In this document: positions 53,582-64,000 of the stretch, piece by piece
How the letters are laid out: each line of letters opens with the position of its first letter
Position numbering within the stretch: position 1 is the first letter of the stretch
Assembly (NCBI GenBank): GCA_963921195.1
Contig: OY992536.1
Coordinates: 4,340,001-4,404,000, forward strand
Direction: 5' to 3'
Length of the DNA stretch: 64,000 nt
Source of the DNA: Pegoplata infirma
Lineage: Eukaryota; Arthropoda; Insecta; Diptera; Anthomyiidae
Made by a program: the position numbers and the translations under genes
The notes under the pieces: model-generated
Seen by the model: the letters and a program-made list of their open reading frames with translations, nothing else
The model's database searches: none
Told to the model about the DNA's origin: nothing

Positions 53582-54893
53582 TAGAGTTTTTCTTTTCCCG
53601 GACTTTTTCATTTCCCGGGAAAGCGGGATTCATTTTTAAATTTCCCGGGATCCCGGGAATTCCCGCAAAAACTAAAAACCTTAATTTTTGGTCAAAAAAA
53701 TATATAAAAACCTTATGAATGCGATTGCACTATTTATAATGTTTATTAACACCATAAAAATCTTATTTAGTACCTTTAAAACAAACAAAAATAGGGGGCC
53801 CCCGTAGGCTAGTTGGTAGCGTGCTAGCCTTTCAACGTGGGGGTCGTGGGTTCGATTCCCACCAGAACCCTTGGTTTTTTTCGCTACAACGAGACGACGG
53901 TCATTGTTACCAGTTCTCGGTTAGGTGGAATTTATTAAAAATGAGTTGTAAATAAATAGAAAGAATAAATAAAAATAATTGATCATGTTATCAAAACTAT
54001 TATTATTATTATATTATTTATTATTATTAACAAACAAAAATAAGTTTCGGCAAAAAAAAAGAAAAATTTTTGTTACACAGTTTTTATAAAAAAGCGGCCC
54101 AAATGTTGACATTTGACATGTCTTTTAAAAGTATTTTTAAGGGAATATGTTATTTCACATCGCTTCTGTTTTAATAATAAAAATTCATCATTTATTCTAA
54201 TTCATCTCAAGTCATTTTTACAATTGGTTCTCAACGCTTTGCCTCTAAAACACAATGAAACTGATTCAGAGGAATTTCTTAACTATGTCTCTGAAACTGA
54301 ATGTAACTGTTTCAGAAAAATGAAATTATAAGAAAATTTACCCCAAAAAATTAGTAAAAAAATTTAAAAATTCTGTTTTCTAAAAGAAAAACCCGTTAAT
54401 TTCAGAGTCATTCCTTACACAGATTTTATATCAATTTATTGATTTAAAAAGAATCATGTCCAGAGAAATAAATATTTTCTATAGAAACAAATAATCATAC
54501 TGCAAATTTTTCTAATGCAGGTCTCAGAAAAAAAAATTCTTAGCTTCTGAAAAAATGAATCAGGTTCTGATAATTATATCCTATCGAAGATTTAAATATT
54601 GTGAGACTTTTTCCATTCCGTAAGTCTCAGATTTTATGACATTTTTTAGTTAGAAGGTTTCTCTTGGAATACTTTTTGGGCCCTCCTGGTTCCTGCGTAC
54701 GTTTCTGCCATCAATTATCAAAAATTTTAATAAAATCTTTAAAAAAATCACATATAAAATAATCAATAGAAGTCGAAAAATCAACAATTTCAAAGAAAAG
54801 AAAATTCCCGGGAATTCCCGCTCTATTTCCCGGGATTTCGGGATCGAAAATTTACGGGAAATCCCGTCCCGGGAATTCCCGTGAAAAACTCTA
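53582..54893. mobile_element. hAT-like element with CCCGGGAATTCCCG-rich ends, carrying a SINE
   Basis: Ends TAGAGTTTTTCTTTTCCCGG and CCCGTGAAAAACTCTA, perfect 8-bp duplication ATCAAGGG (53574-53581, 54894-54901). No transposase frame. The SINE at 53794-53985 lies inside. Confidence 0.9.
53794..53985 (+). mobile_element. tRNA-derived SINE, copy 1
   Basis: tRNA-like head 53794-53870: GTAGGCTAGTTGGTAGCG (A-box region) and GTGGGTTCGATTCCCACC (T-arm, perfect 5-bp stem and B-box). Body: TTCGCTACAACGAGACGACG, TCATTGTTACCAG, TTATTAAAAATGAGTTGTAA and an AT-rich tail. The 3' side of an acceptor stem, CCA and a normal anticodon arm are not convincing, so it is a retroposon, not a tRNA gene. Confidence 0.82.
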
Positions 54894-55838
54894 ATCAAGG
54901 GGTAAACAAGTGTACTTTTGGTACATTTTATATTTCCTGAAATAATGATCATAGACACATGATATTTAGAATGTAGGATCCTTCAATAAAAAAAAAAAAA
55001 ACAATCTGGAAATTGTACTATTAGGAAATTCCGTTTCTAAAGGTTGTTAAAGGGGTAAAAAGCGTACTTTTGCTACTTTTTATATTTCCTAAAATAATGA
55101 TCCCACTTGAAATTGAGAATTTAGGATTCTTCGTCGAAAAAAACATTCTGGAAGAAGTACTTTTCATAAAAAATGTACTTTTATTACTTTTTATATTTCC
55201 TGAAATAATAGTCCCAAAAACTTGAAATTTGGAATTTAGGATCCATCGGTGAAAAAAACATTCCGGAAAAAATACTTTTTGGTAATTCCGTTTCTAAAGG
55301 GTAAAAATGTGTACTTTTGCTACTTTCTATGTTTCGTGATATAAAGGTACTAATTGCTTAAAATTTGGAATGTAGGATCCTTCGGTGAAAAACATTCTGC
55401 CAAAAATTTTTTTTTTTTTGAAATTTTGTTTCTTAAGGAGTAAACAACTTTTTGTACATCACGAATTAATGCTCCAAGGCACTGACATTTTGAATGTAGT
55501 ATCCTTCCGTAAAGAAAATATTCTGGAAAAGTACTTCTTTAAGAAATTCAGTTTCTAAGGTTTGTATAAGGGGTAGAAAATGAACATTACTTTTTATATT
55601 TCCTGAAATAATGGTAAACTTAATATTTTGAATCTAAGATCGTCCAGCAGAAAAAAAGCTTTTTTGAAAAATTTTTTCTAAGTGGTTAAAAAGGAGAAAA
55701 GGGGAAATTGGTGCTTTTTTAAAACTATTGAACTTTAAACCCCAGAATCCCAAAATTTTACTTGTAGGATCCTCCAGCAGAAATAACACCCAAGAGAAGG
55801 AAATATTTCAAAATGTAAAATTTTTCGAAAGAATTTTA

Positions 55839-56493
55839 ATATTTTGAGTAGGTTTATTTTAGCTCGAGGTCACTATTTCCTTTAATAATTAAAACTATGA
55901 TATTTTCAAAAATAGTTTCCAAGACAATTATTTTACTGTTTTAAATTTATTTATGTTGGTCATTTTTGCAAGACTTAGTCGACACGTATTTTGAAATTTG
56001 TCAGTTAGGAGAACAAAATTGTACCCTCTTAGAAAGATTACAATCGTCAAATAACCAACAAAAAACTATTAAAAACAAATTTACATAGCATAGTCTAGTG
56101 GACAATCATATGTTAATCTGTTTTTAATAGTTTTTTGTGTTGTTGCTTATTTGACGATCGTGATCTTACTAAGATGGTGCAATTGTCTTCTTCTAATTCT
56201 CAATGAGAATAGAGTCGAATATGTATTAATATATTTGTTTGAACATTAGCTACTTGTTATTTAAGTTCCCTTTGCTACTTGTAGTATAGGGTTTTTAAGC
56301 CTGCTTAATAGTCTTTACAATAGAATCTGACTAATTCCGTAGCACTAGTCAATAAGTCTTTGCAAAAAGTACCAACATAAATAAATTTAAAACAAAGAAA
56401 TAATTGTCTTCAAAATTATTCTATGAGAATATCATAGTTTTAATAAGTAAAGGAAATAATGACCTCGAGCTAGAACAAACCAACTCAAAATAT
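55839..56493. mobile_element. Foldback element, about 300-bp arms
   Basis: Starts ATATTTTGAGTAGGTTTATT, ends AACCAACTCAAAATAT. The arms share AGCTCGAGGTCA..ATTTCC, ACTATGATATT.TCA and AAATTTATTTATGTTGGT, with complements. Non-coding. Confidence 0.75.
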
Positions 56494-57649
56494 AATACAA
56501 TTTTTATTTTTTAATAAAAATTAATCAAAATTTTTATATATAAAATTTATAAGTTTAGAGTTTCAATTGATCCCTGTGACTTTTTCAATCATCCCTTTGT
56601 AACACATTGTTGCATACAGATGATGAAAATAAATTAAATGTAAATTAATATTTGTTCTGCCGATGCTGGCATTAACGTTTAATATTTATTTATTAACATA
56701 AATTTGTTTTTATTAAAAATAAAATTAATTATGCAAAAATATATTTACGTAAACTCTACTGCTACTACTACTACTGCTACTACAAACAAAATAAAGCAAA
56801 ATTTATTAAATTGTTTAATCAAAATATTTTTGATGAAATCTTTTTTAAAATTTGTCTTGTGCTTCTTCTTCTTCTATGCATAATGTATTACAATAAAAGT
56901 TTTCTGTTTTCGGTTTTTCTTTTATTAAATTATCTTTGGGGATTTTTCCTAAAGAAAATAGATCAATTTATATTTTATTGCCATAATTTTATTTAAAAGT
57001 TTTCTTTGGTTGTCTTAAATTTAGAAAATGTTTTTACTTTGTTATCGGTAACAGTAAAACACAATAAGTAACGTTATGTTAAAGTTTATACACTCGAATT
57101 TTTTAAATAGTGTTGCAGTTGTTTTAAAATTTAAATTTTAAAAAAATGTGTGACATAATGAGAATTATAGTTAAATGGTTATTTGTCATTTCTAATCAAA
57201 GAAAAACTTTTTACAAAACTATGTTTGTGCTGTTAAAAAAAAATAGTTTTATGGAATTTTAATGTGCGCCTTTTGTAATTGACATTGATATTTATTTTGT
57301 CAATACTTTACTTAGAAAATTCTTCGAGTAAACTTTTCTGCCGTCTCAATAAATTGCCTAACAAAGAAAAAGGGGAAAAGTACAAAGTAGATGAAATTTT
57401 TTGCTTTCTTCTCAACTCTACACAAATAGTAGAAGAATATTTATACAACGATACTCGTTCAAACACAAACAAGAAATGACTAGCTAACTTTACAACAATT
57501 TAACGTATTTTTATCTTTTTGCACAGTGTAACAGATTTTTATTCAAACATTGGCGTGGGTTTAGCTATAGTTAAGTTTGTTTGAGTTAATGGTGGCCGGA
57601 GGACACATGAAATTTCAGAAGTTTAGATCAGTAATATTATGCCCTCCCA
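56494..57649. other. Unassigned AT-rich sequence
   Basis: A CTACTACTACTGCTAC microsatellite near 56760. The 66-codon open frame at 57279-57479 has no recognised domain. No repeat ends. Confidence 0.4.
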
Positions 57650-57965
57650 GAGCTTCGTTACCTGGTTTATTAAACTAGCACGCCCGCTGGTACTTCATTA
57701 TCGGTAATATTAAATACCAGACTATAAAAAAATCAGGATTAGAATCCCGATTTTAAAAAATGTTCCCCTACGTAGTTTTTGTTTTATTTAATTCTTGGTG
57801 TTTAAGTCTATTATAAAAACTGTGTAGAATAATTTAAGTAATACAATTTAAATAACTTCGATGGCACGTTATCATGTTCGGTCCGGTGAAAATTTATCTT
57901 GACAATTTTCGTTCCCCTACAACGGGAAATTGACTGGAAAATATTTTGAGTGAAAAAAAATTTCA
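57650..57965. repeat. Dispersed repeat, second copy of 2300-2660
   Basis: GGTACTTCATTATCGGTAAT, AATCAGGATTAGAATCCC, ACGTTATCATGTTCGGTCCG and GGTGAAAA in the same order as the first copy. Confidence 0.6.
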
Positions 57966-57999
57966 TCGAAAAACGAAATTTGAATAAAAATATGTCTGA

Positions 58000-58585
58000 C
58001 AAGGGAAGTATCTCAACCCTTATGAACCGATTTGCCTGAAACTTGTAATATATATAAAAGAGACGATTTTAAGGTTGGGGTGTCTCGGCTTATCGGCCAT
58101 ATCAGTGTTTGAAAATTTCGTTGTCCCCTTATGAAACAATGGGACCTCTGGGAAAATTTTGATAACTCCCGAACTAACTGGAATATCCTCTAGAGCAAAA
58201 ATACGTGTCGACTTAAATTTTATAAAGATTATTTCGTATTCATATGGACATCGTAGATCTATGTCTTCATATAAATACCCCCCAAAATTTACACATTTTT
58301 ATGAAAAAAGCATTTAACAAAGCCAAACTTGTACAAGGTTATGCCACCGTTGGATAGGCATTAAAAAACCTTTCTTCTCATATGTAAACATCATATAGTT
58401 TCTTAGAAAGAAATGGCTGAAAAATCCAAAAAACGATTTTTTCGCCATTTTTTGACCAATGTTTTGAACCCCTAAATCCCCGATATGGCCGATAAGCCGA
58501 GACACCCCAACCTTAAAATTGTCTCTATTATATATATTTTACGTTTCATGCAAATCGGTTCATATGGGTTGAGATACTTCCCTTG
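58000..58585. mobile_element. CAAGGGAAGTATC element, TGA target duplication (copy 2)
   Basis: Same inverted ends and interior as 31216-31782, in opposite orientation. Flanked by TGA (57997-57999, 58586-58588). Confidence 0.88.
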
Positions 58586-58703
58586 TGAGTAAAAAAATAT
58601 TTTTATACTCAACAGAATCAATTCTCTTCTTAAAAAAAAATAATTTTTGTGCTAACAAATATGTGTCATGCTGTTAATACACACATTACTAATATGTATA
58701 GTA

Positions 58704-59701
58704 GGGTGGTTTTTTATTTTATTTTTTTTTGGAATTTCGACGAGCGCGCAGCGGATTTTTGTGCCATTCGATGTTAAAATAATTGTGTAAAAATTTGAGC
58801 TAAATCGGATAAAATTAACCCGAGGCGCAAGGAGGTCAAAGGTTCGAGAAAAAGCCAAAATTGTCAAATTTTGAAAAAAACTTAAAAAAATTTAAATTTT
58901 GTAGAAATAAAAAAATAAAATATTTTTTATTTAACTTTCTTGCAATAATACTCAGAAAAAATTATCTTAACTTTTTATGACGGCAGTAACACTTTCAAAC
59001 ATTAAATACAAAAATTACCATGCATTTTGGGGGGTACCTGAAATGAGTGTTTTCGATTTTTTGAAAATTTTATTAAACAAAAAAAATAAATCTTACTATT
59101 CTATAGCAATGGATTATTTAATACATCCTAAGGCTTCAATATTTAAAAAATTGGGGATATCCATCGACTCAATTTTTTTTTGGAGTCATTTGACTCTTTG
59201 AAATCCGCAAAACTCAAATGACTCCAAAAAAAAATTGAGTCGATGGATATCCCCAATTTTTTAAATATTTAAGCCTTAGGATGTATTTAATAATCCATTG
59301 CTTTAGAATAGTAAGATTTAATTTTTTTGTTTAATAAAATTTTCAAAAAATCGAAAACACTCATTTTAGGTACCCCCCAAAATGCATGGTAATTTTTGTA
59401 TTTCATGTTTGAAAGTGTTACTGCCGTCATAAAAAGTAAAGATAATTTTTTCTCAGTATTATTGCAAGAAAGTTAAATAAAAAATTTTTTTTTTTTTTAT
59501 TTCTACAAAATTTACATTTTTTTAATTTTTTTCAAAATTTGGCCATTTTGGCTTTTTCTCGAACCTTTGACCTCCTTGCGCCTCGGGTTAATTTTATCCG
59601 ATTTAGCTCAAATTTTTACACAACTATTTTAACATCAAATGGCACAAAAATCCGCTGCGCGCTCCTCGAAATTCCAAAAAAAATAAAATAAAAAACCACC
59701 C
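58704..59701. mobile_element. Nearly perfect long hairpin element, TA flanks
   Basis: Left arm 58704-59192 and right arm 59215-59701 are reverse complements with few changes. The loop is 22 nt (59193-59214). Ends GGGTGGTTTTTTATTTTATT and its complement, TA at 58702-58703 and 59702-59703. The 74-codon open frame on one arm is not a gene. Confidence 0.95.
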
Positions 59702-59703
59702 TA

Positions 59704-60589
59704 ATGTATAGCTGTGGATGTGTGTACATTTACTTTCTGCTAGGCATTGCATGAAGAAATGAAAATTTATCCAAACACGTAGAAAATGAAAAGTTGTTTT
59801 TCACTTTGCTTCCGTTACACATTCATTCACTCATTCATTCATAGCCATTCAAAACTGTAGTAAAAGTTTTTCAACTCATTATGCTCTTTCATTTTCTATT
59901 AACGCTTGTAAGTATACTACAAAAAAATACAAAACAAAAAGAGTAAACAAACAAATAAACAAACAACAATGCAGCGCGGAACAAATATTTAAGTAGAAAA
60001 TTGTTATGTTCGGCTGTAACGAATGTTTAATACCATTTAAAAATATTTTTAATGTATTTAAAAAAATTTAAAAAGTCGTTTATAATTCTTTGTCTTATTT
60101 TAACCTTGAGTTTGATTACTTTCTTACCTTTAATGTAGACATGGACTCACACTCTAAAGGAAAATCACCTGATTATGCATTGCTGCGTGAGTCACATGCC
60201 CATGTCTACTTTAATGTGACTGGCTGATTGAGGAACAGAACTGGTACCTATCGCATATCAGTTGATCTGAAATACCATTTCGCGATTAGTTCTGAAACAT
60301 AACACAAGCTGTTTGGTAGCTCCATCCTTAGTAAGATCTTGTCATGTTAAAGTGACAGATCTCTTTCATCTTAAATTTTGATTCTAGGACTTGTCTTACA
60401 ACTGTTTATATTTCTAGACCAATTTTAAATTTGGTTTAGAATTTATCGACACACCATAGTTTTAAGTAAAAGTTTAGTACTGAATTTCATTAAATTTGTA
60501 GGGAATATGGTTAGTCCTTTGACTGAATGACTGTCTGATTCATCACTGCGCAGCCCAAACGAATGAAATTTGTAATGTAACCTCCCGGA
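59704..60589. other. Unassigned sequence with a small inverted repeat
   Basis: GTAGACATGGACTCAC (60136-60151) faces GTGAGTCACATGCCCATGTCTAC (to 60210). No gene recognised. Confidence 0.4.
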
Positions 60590-61190
60590 AAATTGATTCA
60601 AAAGTGTTTGGTTTCTACCCCGACTCTAAAGGAGTAAAAAAGCTTTCTTTTGGTACTAATTATATTTCCTGAAATAATGGGCCTAAAAACATAAAATTTG
60701 GAATGCATAATCCTCTGGCGGTAATTGCATTCTTAATGTTACAAGTATTTTTGTTAGTACTTTAAGGAAATGTCGATTCTAAGAGAGTAAAAGGGGTTAA
60801 ATATGTACTTTGGTGCTTTTTTCTTTTTAAGAAAATATTGGTCAAAGAAAATTTTAATATTTAGGTAGAAAATTGGTACATTTTCTATCTCCTCAAATAA
60901 TGTTTCTAGAAACTCGAATTTTGGAATGTAGAATCATCTAGCGAAACATTCTTACCAAAATACTTTAAATATTCTGACAAAAATACTTTAAAAAAGTTTT
61001 GTTTCTATGAGCGTAAAGAAGTGTACTTTTTCGATCTCCTGAAATAATGGTCACAAAAACGGGATTTTTGGAGTGTAGGATTCTCCATTGAAACAAAGCA
61101 TTTTGAAAGAAAACTTTTGGGAATTTCTGACACTAAAAGGGTCAAAATAGGATAAACAAATAAAGCTATGGCCATTTTTTATTTCATAAA
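60590..61190 (+). repeat. Degenerate satellite monomers, third locus
   Basis: About four units with ATTTCCTGAAATAATGG, TTTGGAATG and CCTCTGGCG/CTCCATTGAAA marks, the family of 53395-55800. Confidence 0.7.
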
Positions 61191-61194
61191 ATAA

Positions 61195-62075
61195 CACCGC
61201 TCAACAAATCGAAGGTTTTTGACTCCGGTTTGAAGTTTGATACAAAATTTTTAAAGATTTTGACTTGCTGATTCCAAATCTGTGCTCCAAAATTTTCCAT
61301 CACGTCTAAAATTTTAATTATTCGCGGTTGAAAATGCGAAAAAATTCGATTTTTGCCTTTTTTGAAAGCCTGCACAGCAGCCACTGGGTGAAATAAAAAT
61401 CTGGTATAAAGCGTTGGAGTAGAATTGAACTATGATCTCAAATACATGATCAAAAAAATTTGAAGTTGCTGCACTATTATTGGCCAAACATGTATTTTAA
61501 AAAAACACTGAAAAAAATTAGATAAAGCACCATTTTTAAAAGGCTCTAAAACAAAAACCAGATGATCAATCTTTACTGTGATAAGCTCAAAATTTAGGCA
61601 AAAGTTCATTCTTTCTTAAAGACTTTTAAACCCATTAAAGATATCATCCGGTTTGTACGAAAAATAACACAGAAAACTTAAATTTGTAAAATATTTATTT
61701 TTTAGTTTTTCTTTGAAAAATATCAAAAAAAAAACTGAGGTATCTTTTTTACAAAAATGATAATATTAACAGAGTCATTTTAAAACGCAATTGTAACCCA
61801 ACCGAACGCAATAATTAGAAAAAAATTGTTTTCTATGTTGGAGACCAAAGACAAATAATACTTTTGCGCTCTATACCAGATTTGTATTCCACTCAATGGC
61901 TGCTGTGCAGGCTTTCAAATAATGCAAAAATCGTAATTTTTCGCGTTTTTAACCGTAAATAACTAAAAATCTGGACGTGATGGACAAATTTGGCGTACAG
62001 ATTTGGAATCAGGAGATCAAAGTCTACTAAAATTGGTCACCAGAATTCAAACCGAAAAATTACTGTTGAGGGGTG
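61195..62075. mobile_element. Foldback element, TAA target duplication
   Basis: CACCGCTCAACAAAT to ATTACTGTTGAGGGGTG with arms of about 250 bp (CTGCACAGCAGCCA / TGGCTGCTGTGCAG deep inside). TAA flanks (61192-61194, 62076-62078). A 3-bp TAA fits PIF/Harbinger-like elements; inference. Confidence 0.8.
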
Positions 62076-62329
62076 TAATCTAAGCATGAATTCATACATG
62101 AACATTAGCCTTGCTGCTGCAGTTAAATGAAGGCATACATTCATTACATAAAACATGCGCTGATAACACTGTGCAACAAATTTTGGGTCATCGCTTTGAG
62201 CCTCAATGCCTTCAACGCCATATGAAAGTAGACTATCAAATGGACCAATTCACCAAAGGGTTTTGCTAAGTCAGTTCAGATTTCTTTTTTATAGCCCACT
62301 GAATTTTTCATTTTTTTATCAAAGGCGTT

Positions 62330-64000
62330 TGGAAAATGTTAAAAATTCTATAATAAAAACTCTTCTGAGCTTCAAAATGTGATTTGATGTCTTCAGTGAA
62401 ATTGTATGGCGGTTCTTTTCTTAGAACATTTTAACCCTATAACTGCCATTCTAAGGGGTCATTTTAGTCCTTTTTCAAAAAGCTAAACACAGAAGTCTAA
62501 TAAAACGTCCATTTAGAGGGTTAAAATGTTCTACAAATATTTTCCTCATAAAATTTCACTAGGGGTTGTCAAATGTTCAAAGTTTGTGCCATATGCGCAA
62601 AATGGTTAAAAAGGGTTAAGAATAAATAACACTGTAAGTAGGTGAAAATGACACACCAAAACGCCGAGACACGTCAATCTAATTTTTGGCCGTAGAATCC
62701 AGTGCTGTACCCCGTTTTAAAAAGTTAGCTCAAAATCCCGAGATATTTCGATTTTAAATTTGTGGTAGATTTAAGGCGATTTTTCATTTTATTTGAATGA
62801 AAAAAACTTAAAAAATTTTTAAAAACTTGTTATTTATCAAAATTTATATCTAGGACGTCCATTTTTAATCGGACATGCAGCAATACTTGCTCTTATTTTA
62901 ATGAATTTTATATTTTTTTTTGGATTTATTCATTTTTTACTCTTACATTTGCAAATTTAAAATCGAAATATCTCGTTATTTTGAGCTAACTTTTTTAAAC
63001 GGAGTATACCACTGGATTCTATGACCCAAAAATAAGTTGGGGTGTCTCGGCGTTTTTGTGTGTCATTTCAAAAGTTTAAATTTTACTTACAGTGTAATCA
63101 ATGTTTGTTATTTTTTTTACCAAAGCATTGTTTAAATATATCAACAAAAAACAGTGCAAATATACTTCTGAGCTAAAAATTATGTTCTGATGTGTTTTAT
63201 AAAATTTTATGATGATTATTTTCTTTGACCAAATTAACCCTCTAGCTCCCGTTTTACGGGGTCATTTTTGTCCTTTTTTTTAAAGAAATACAAAAAAGTC
63301 TTTAAAAAATGGCAGTTAGAGGGTTAAAATGTTCTACAAATATTTTCTGCATCAAATTTTACTAGGGGTCGTCAAAGACAAAAAAGACATTTGGACTATA
63401 TAAAATGCTAAAAAAAGTATGTGCAAAAATTTTATGTGCAAATTTTACAAGTTTACATTTATGAGCATTTTACATTGTCCAAATGTATTTTTTTTGACGA
63501 TCCCTAGTAAAATTTGATGCAGAAAATATTTGTAGAACATTTTAACCCGCTAACAGTCTTTTTTTTATAGACTTTTTTGTATTTTTTTTAAAAAAAGACA
63601 AAAAAAAATAATCATCATAAAATTTTATAAAACACATTAGAAAATAATTTTTAGCTCAGAAGTATATTTGCACTGTTTTTTGTCGATATATTTTAACACT
63701 GCTTTGGTAAAAAATATAACAAACATTGATTATTTATACTTAACCCTTTTTAAGCATTTTGCGCATGTGGCACAAACTTTGAACATTTGACAACCCCTAG
63801 TGAAATTTTATGAGGAAAATATTTGTAGAACATTTTAACCCTCTAAATGGACGTTTTATTAGGACTAAAATGACCCCTTAAAATAGCAGTTGTAGGGTTA
63901 AAATGTTCTAAGAAAAGAACCGCCATACAATTTCACTGAAGACATCAAATCACATTTTGAAGCTCAGAAGAGTTTTTATTATAGTATTTTTAACGTTTTC
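62330..64000. mobile_element. Large palindromic element running off the window end
   Basis: Left arm 62330-62629 plus 63098-63430; right arm about 63445-64000, reverse complementary: TATGGCGGTTCTTTTCTTAG / CTAAGAAAAGAACCGCCATA. GAGGGTTAAAATGTTCTACA recurs in both orientations. The left arm contains the insertion at 62630-63094. Confidence 0.85.
62630..63094. mobile_element. MITE with CACTGTAAGTA ends, TAA target duplication
   Basis: CACTGTAAGTAGGTG to TTTTACTTACAGTG, arms including ACGCCGAGACAC, TAA at 62627-62629 and 63095-63097. The opposite arm of the host palindrome (near 63730) is the empty site. Confidence 0.88.

Larger units (their letters stand above)
53395..55800 (+). repeat. Degenerate satellite, about 115-150-bp monomers, split by a hAT-like element
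   Basis: Units carry ATTTCCTGAAATAATG, TTTGGAATGTAGGATCC, GTGAAAAACATTCTG, GGAAATTCCGTTTCTAA and GGGTAAAA. GGATCC-like marks fall at 54975, 55123, 55238, 55374, 55498, 55636 and 55766. A unit at 53400-53581 continues at 54894 after the insertion. Confidence 0.8.

Noticed and set aside
53794..53870. A genuine tRNA gene
   Set aside because: The T-arm is perfect, but the anticodon and acceptor stems do not pair well, and the sequence continues into a body shared with a second locus, so it is a SINE head.
57279..57479. Short 66-codon protein gene
   Set aside because: It lies in a non-repeat region, but has no recognisable domain, splice context or conserved feature.
58977..59201. 74-codon open frame
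   Set aside because: It lies in one arm of a perfect hairpin transposable element.

Overview
This is an AT-rich, repeat-saturated stretch of a higher-fly (schizophoran dipteran) nuclear genome; a calyptrate such as a blowfly, flesh fly or house-fly relative fits best. The evidence is the only host protein-coding content I can support: three intron-containing insect odorant receptor genes whose proteins closely resemble Drosophila Or85e. The rest is transposon debris of types common in flies. The family assignment comes from recognised protein motifs; the species is inference.

The three receptors lie head to tail on the + strand: gene A (23523-27886), gene B (33962-37269 plus an unresolved 3' end) and gene C (43217-48857). 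A and C each have five exons with the same phases and encode 461 residues. B has the first four exons intact (441 residues), but no recognisable terminal 20-residue exon, so it is either a damaged copy or a receptor with a replaced C-terminus. All three carry a TCAGTC initiator-like site 29-30 bp before the ATG, and A and C share TTTAAATATC at exactly -34. They look like a tandem triplication of one ancestral gene that kept its own promoter in every copy. Insect ORs work as ligand-binding subunits with Orco; these would act in olfactory neurons. Drosophila Or85e is a maxillary-palp receptor.

Left of the array (1-23490): a TIR-flanked region with a 16-bp minisatellite (1908-4735), copies of a dispersed element with ATACCCTCCA-type ends, LINE RNase H and reverse-transcriptase debris (7895-11250) broken by an 8-bp-TSD hAT-like MITE and a TA-flanked MITE, a nest of TA-flanked MITEs (12835-17310), and further hAT-like, foldback and TA MITEs.

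Inside and between the genes: each paralog has a different intron inflated by transposons (A intron 2, B intron 1, C intron 1). A 4-kb hAT-like insertion with a perfect 8-bp TSD starts 177 bp after the last B exon and contains a roughly 163-bp satellite. C intron 1 holds minus-strand LINE copies and a tRNA-derived SINE.

Right of the array (48900-64000): an RTE-type LINE C-terminus with its 3' tail, a second SINE copy inside a hAT-like element, a degenerate satellite of about 115-150 bp, and a dense series of foldback palindromes, including a nearly 1-kb hairpin with a 22-nt loop. No host gene was recognised in 1-23490 or 48900-64000. No rRNA, functional tRNA or CRISPR was seen.
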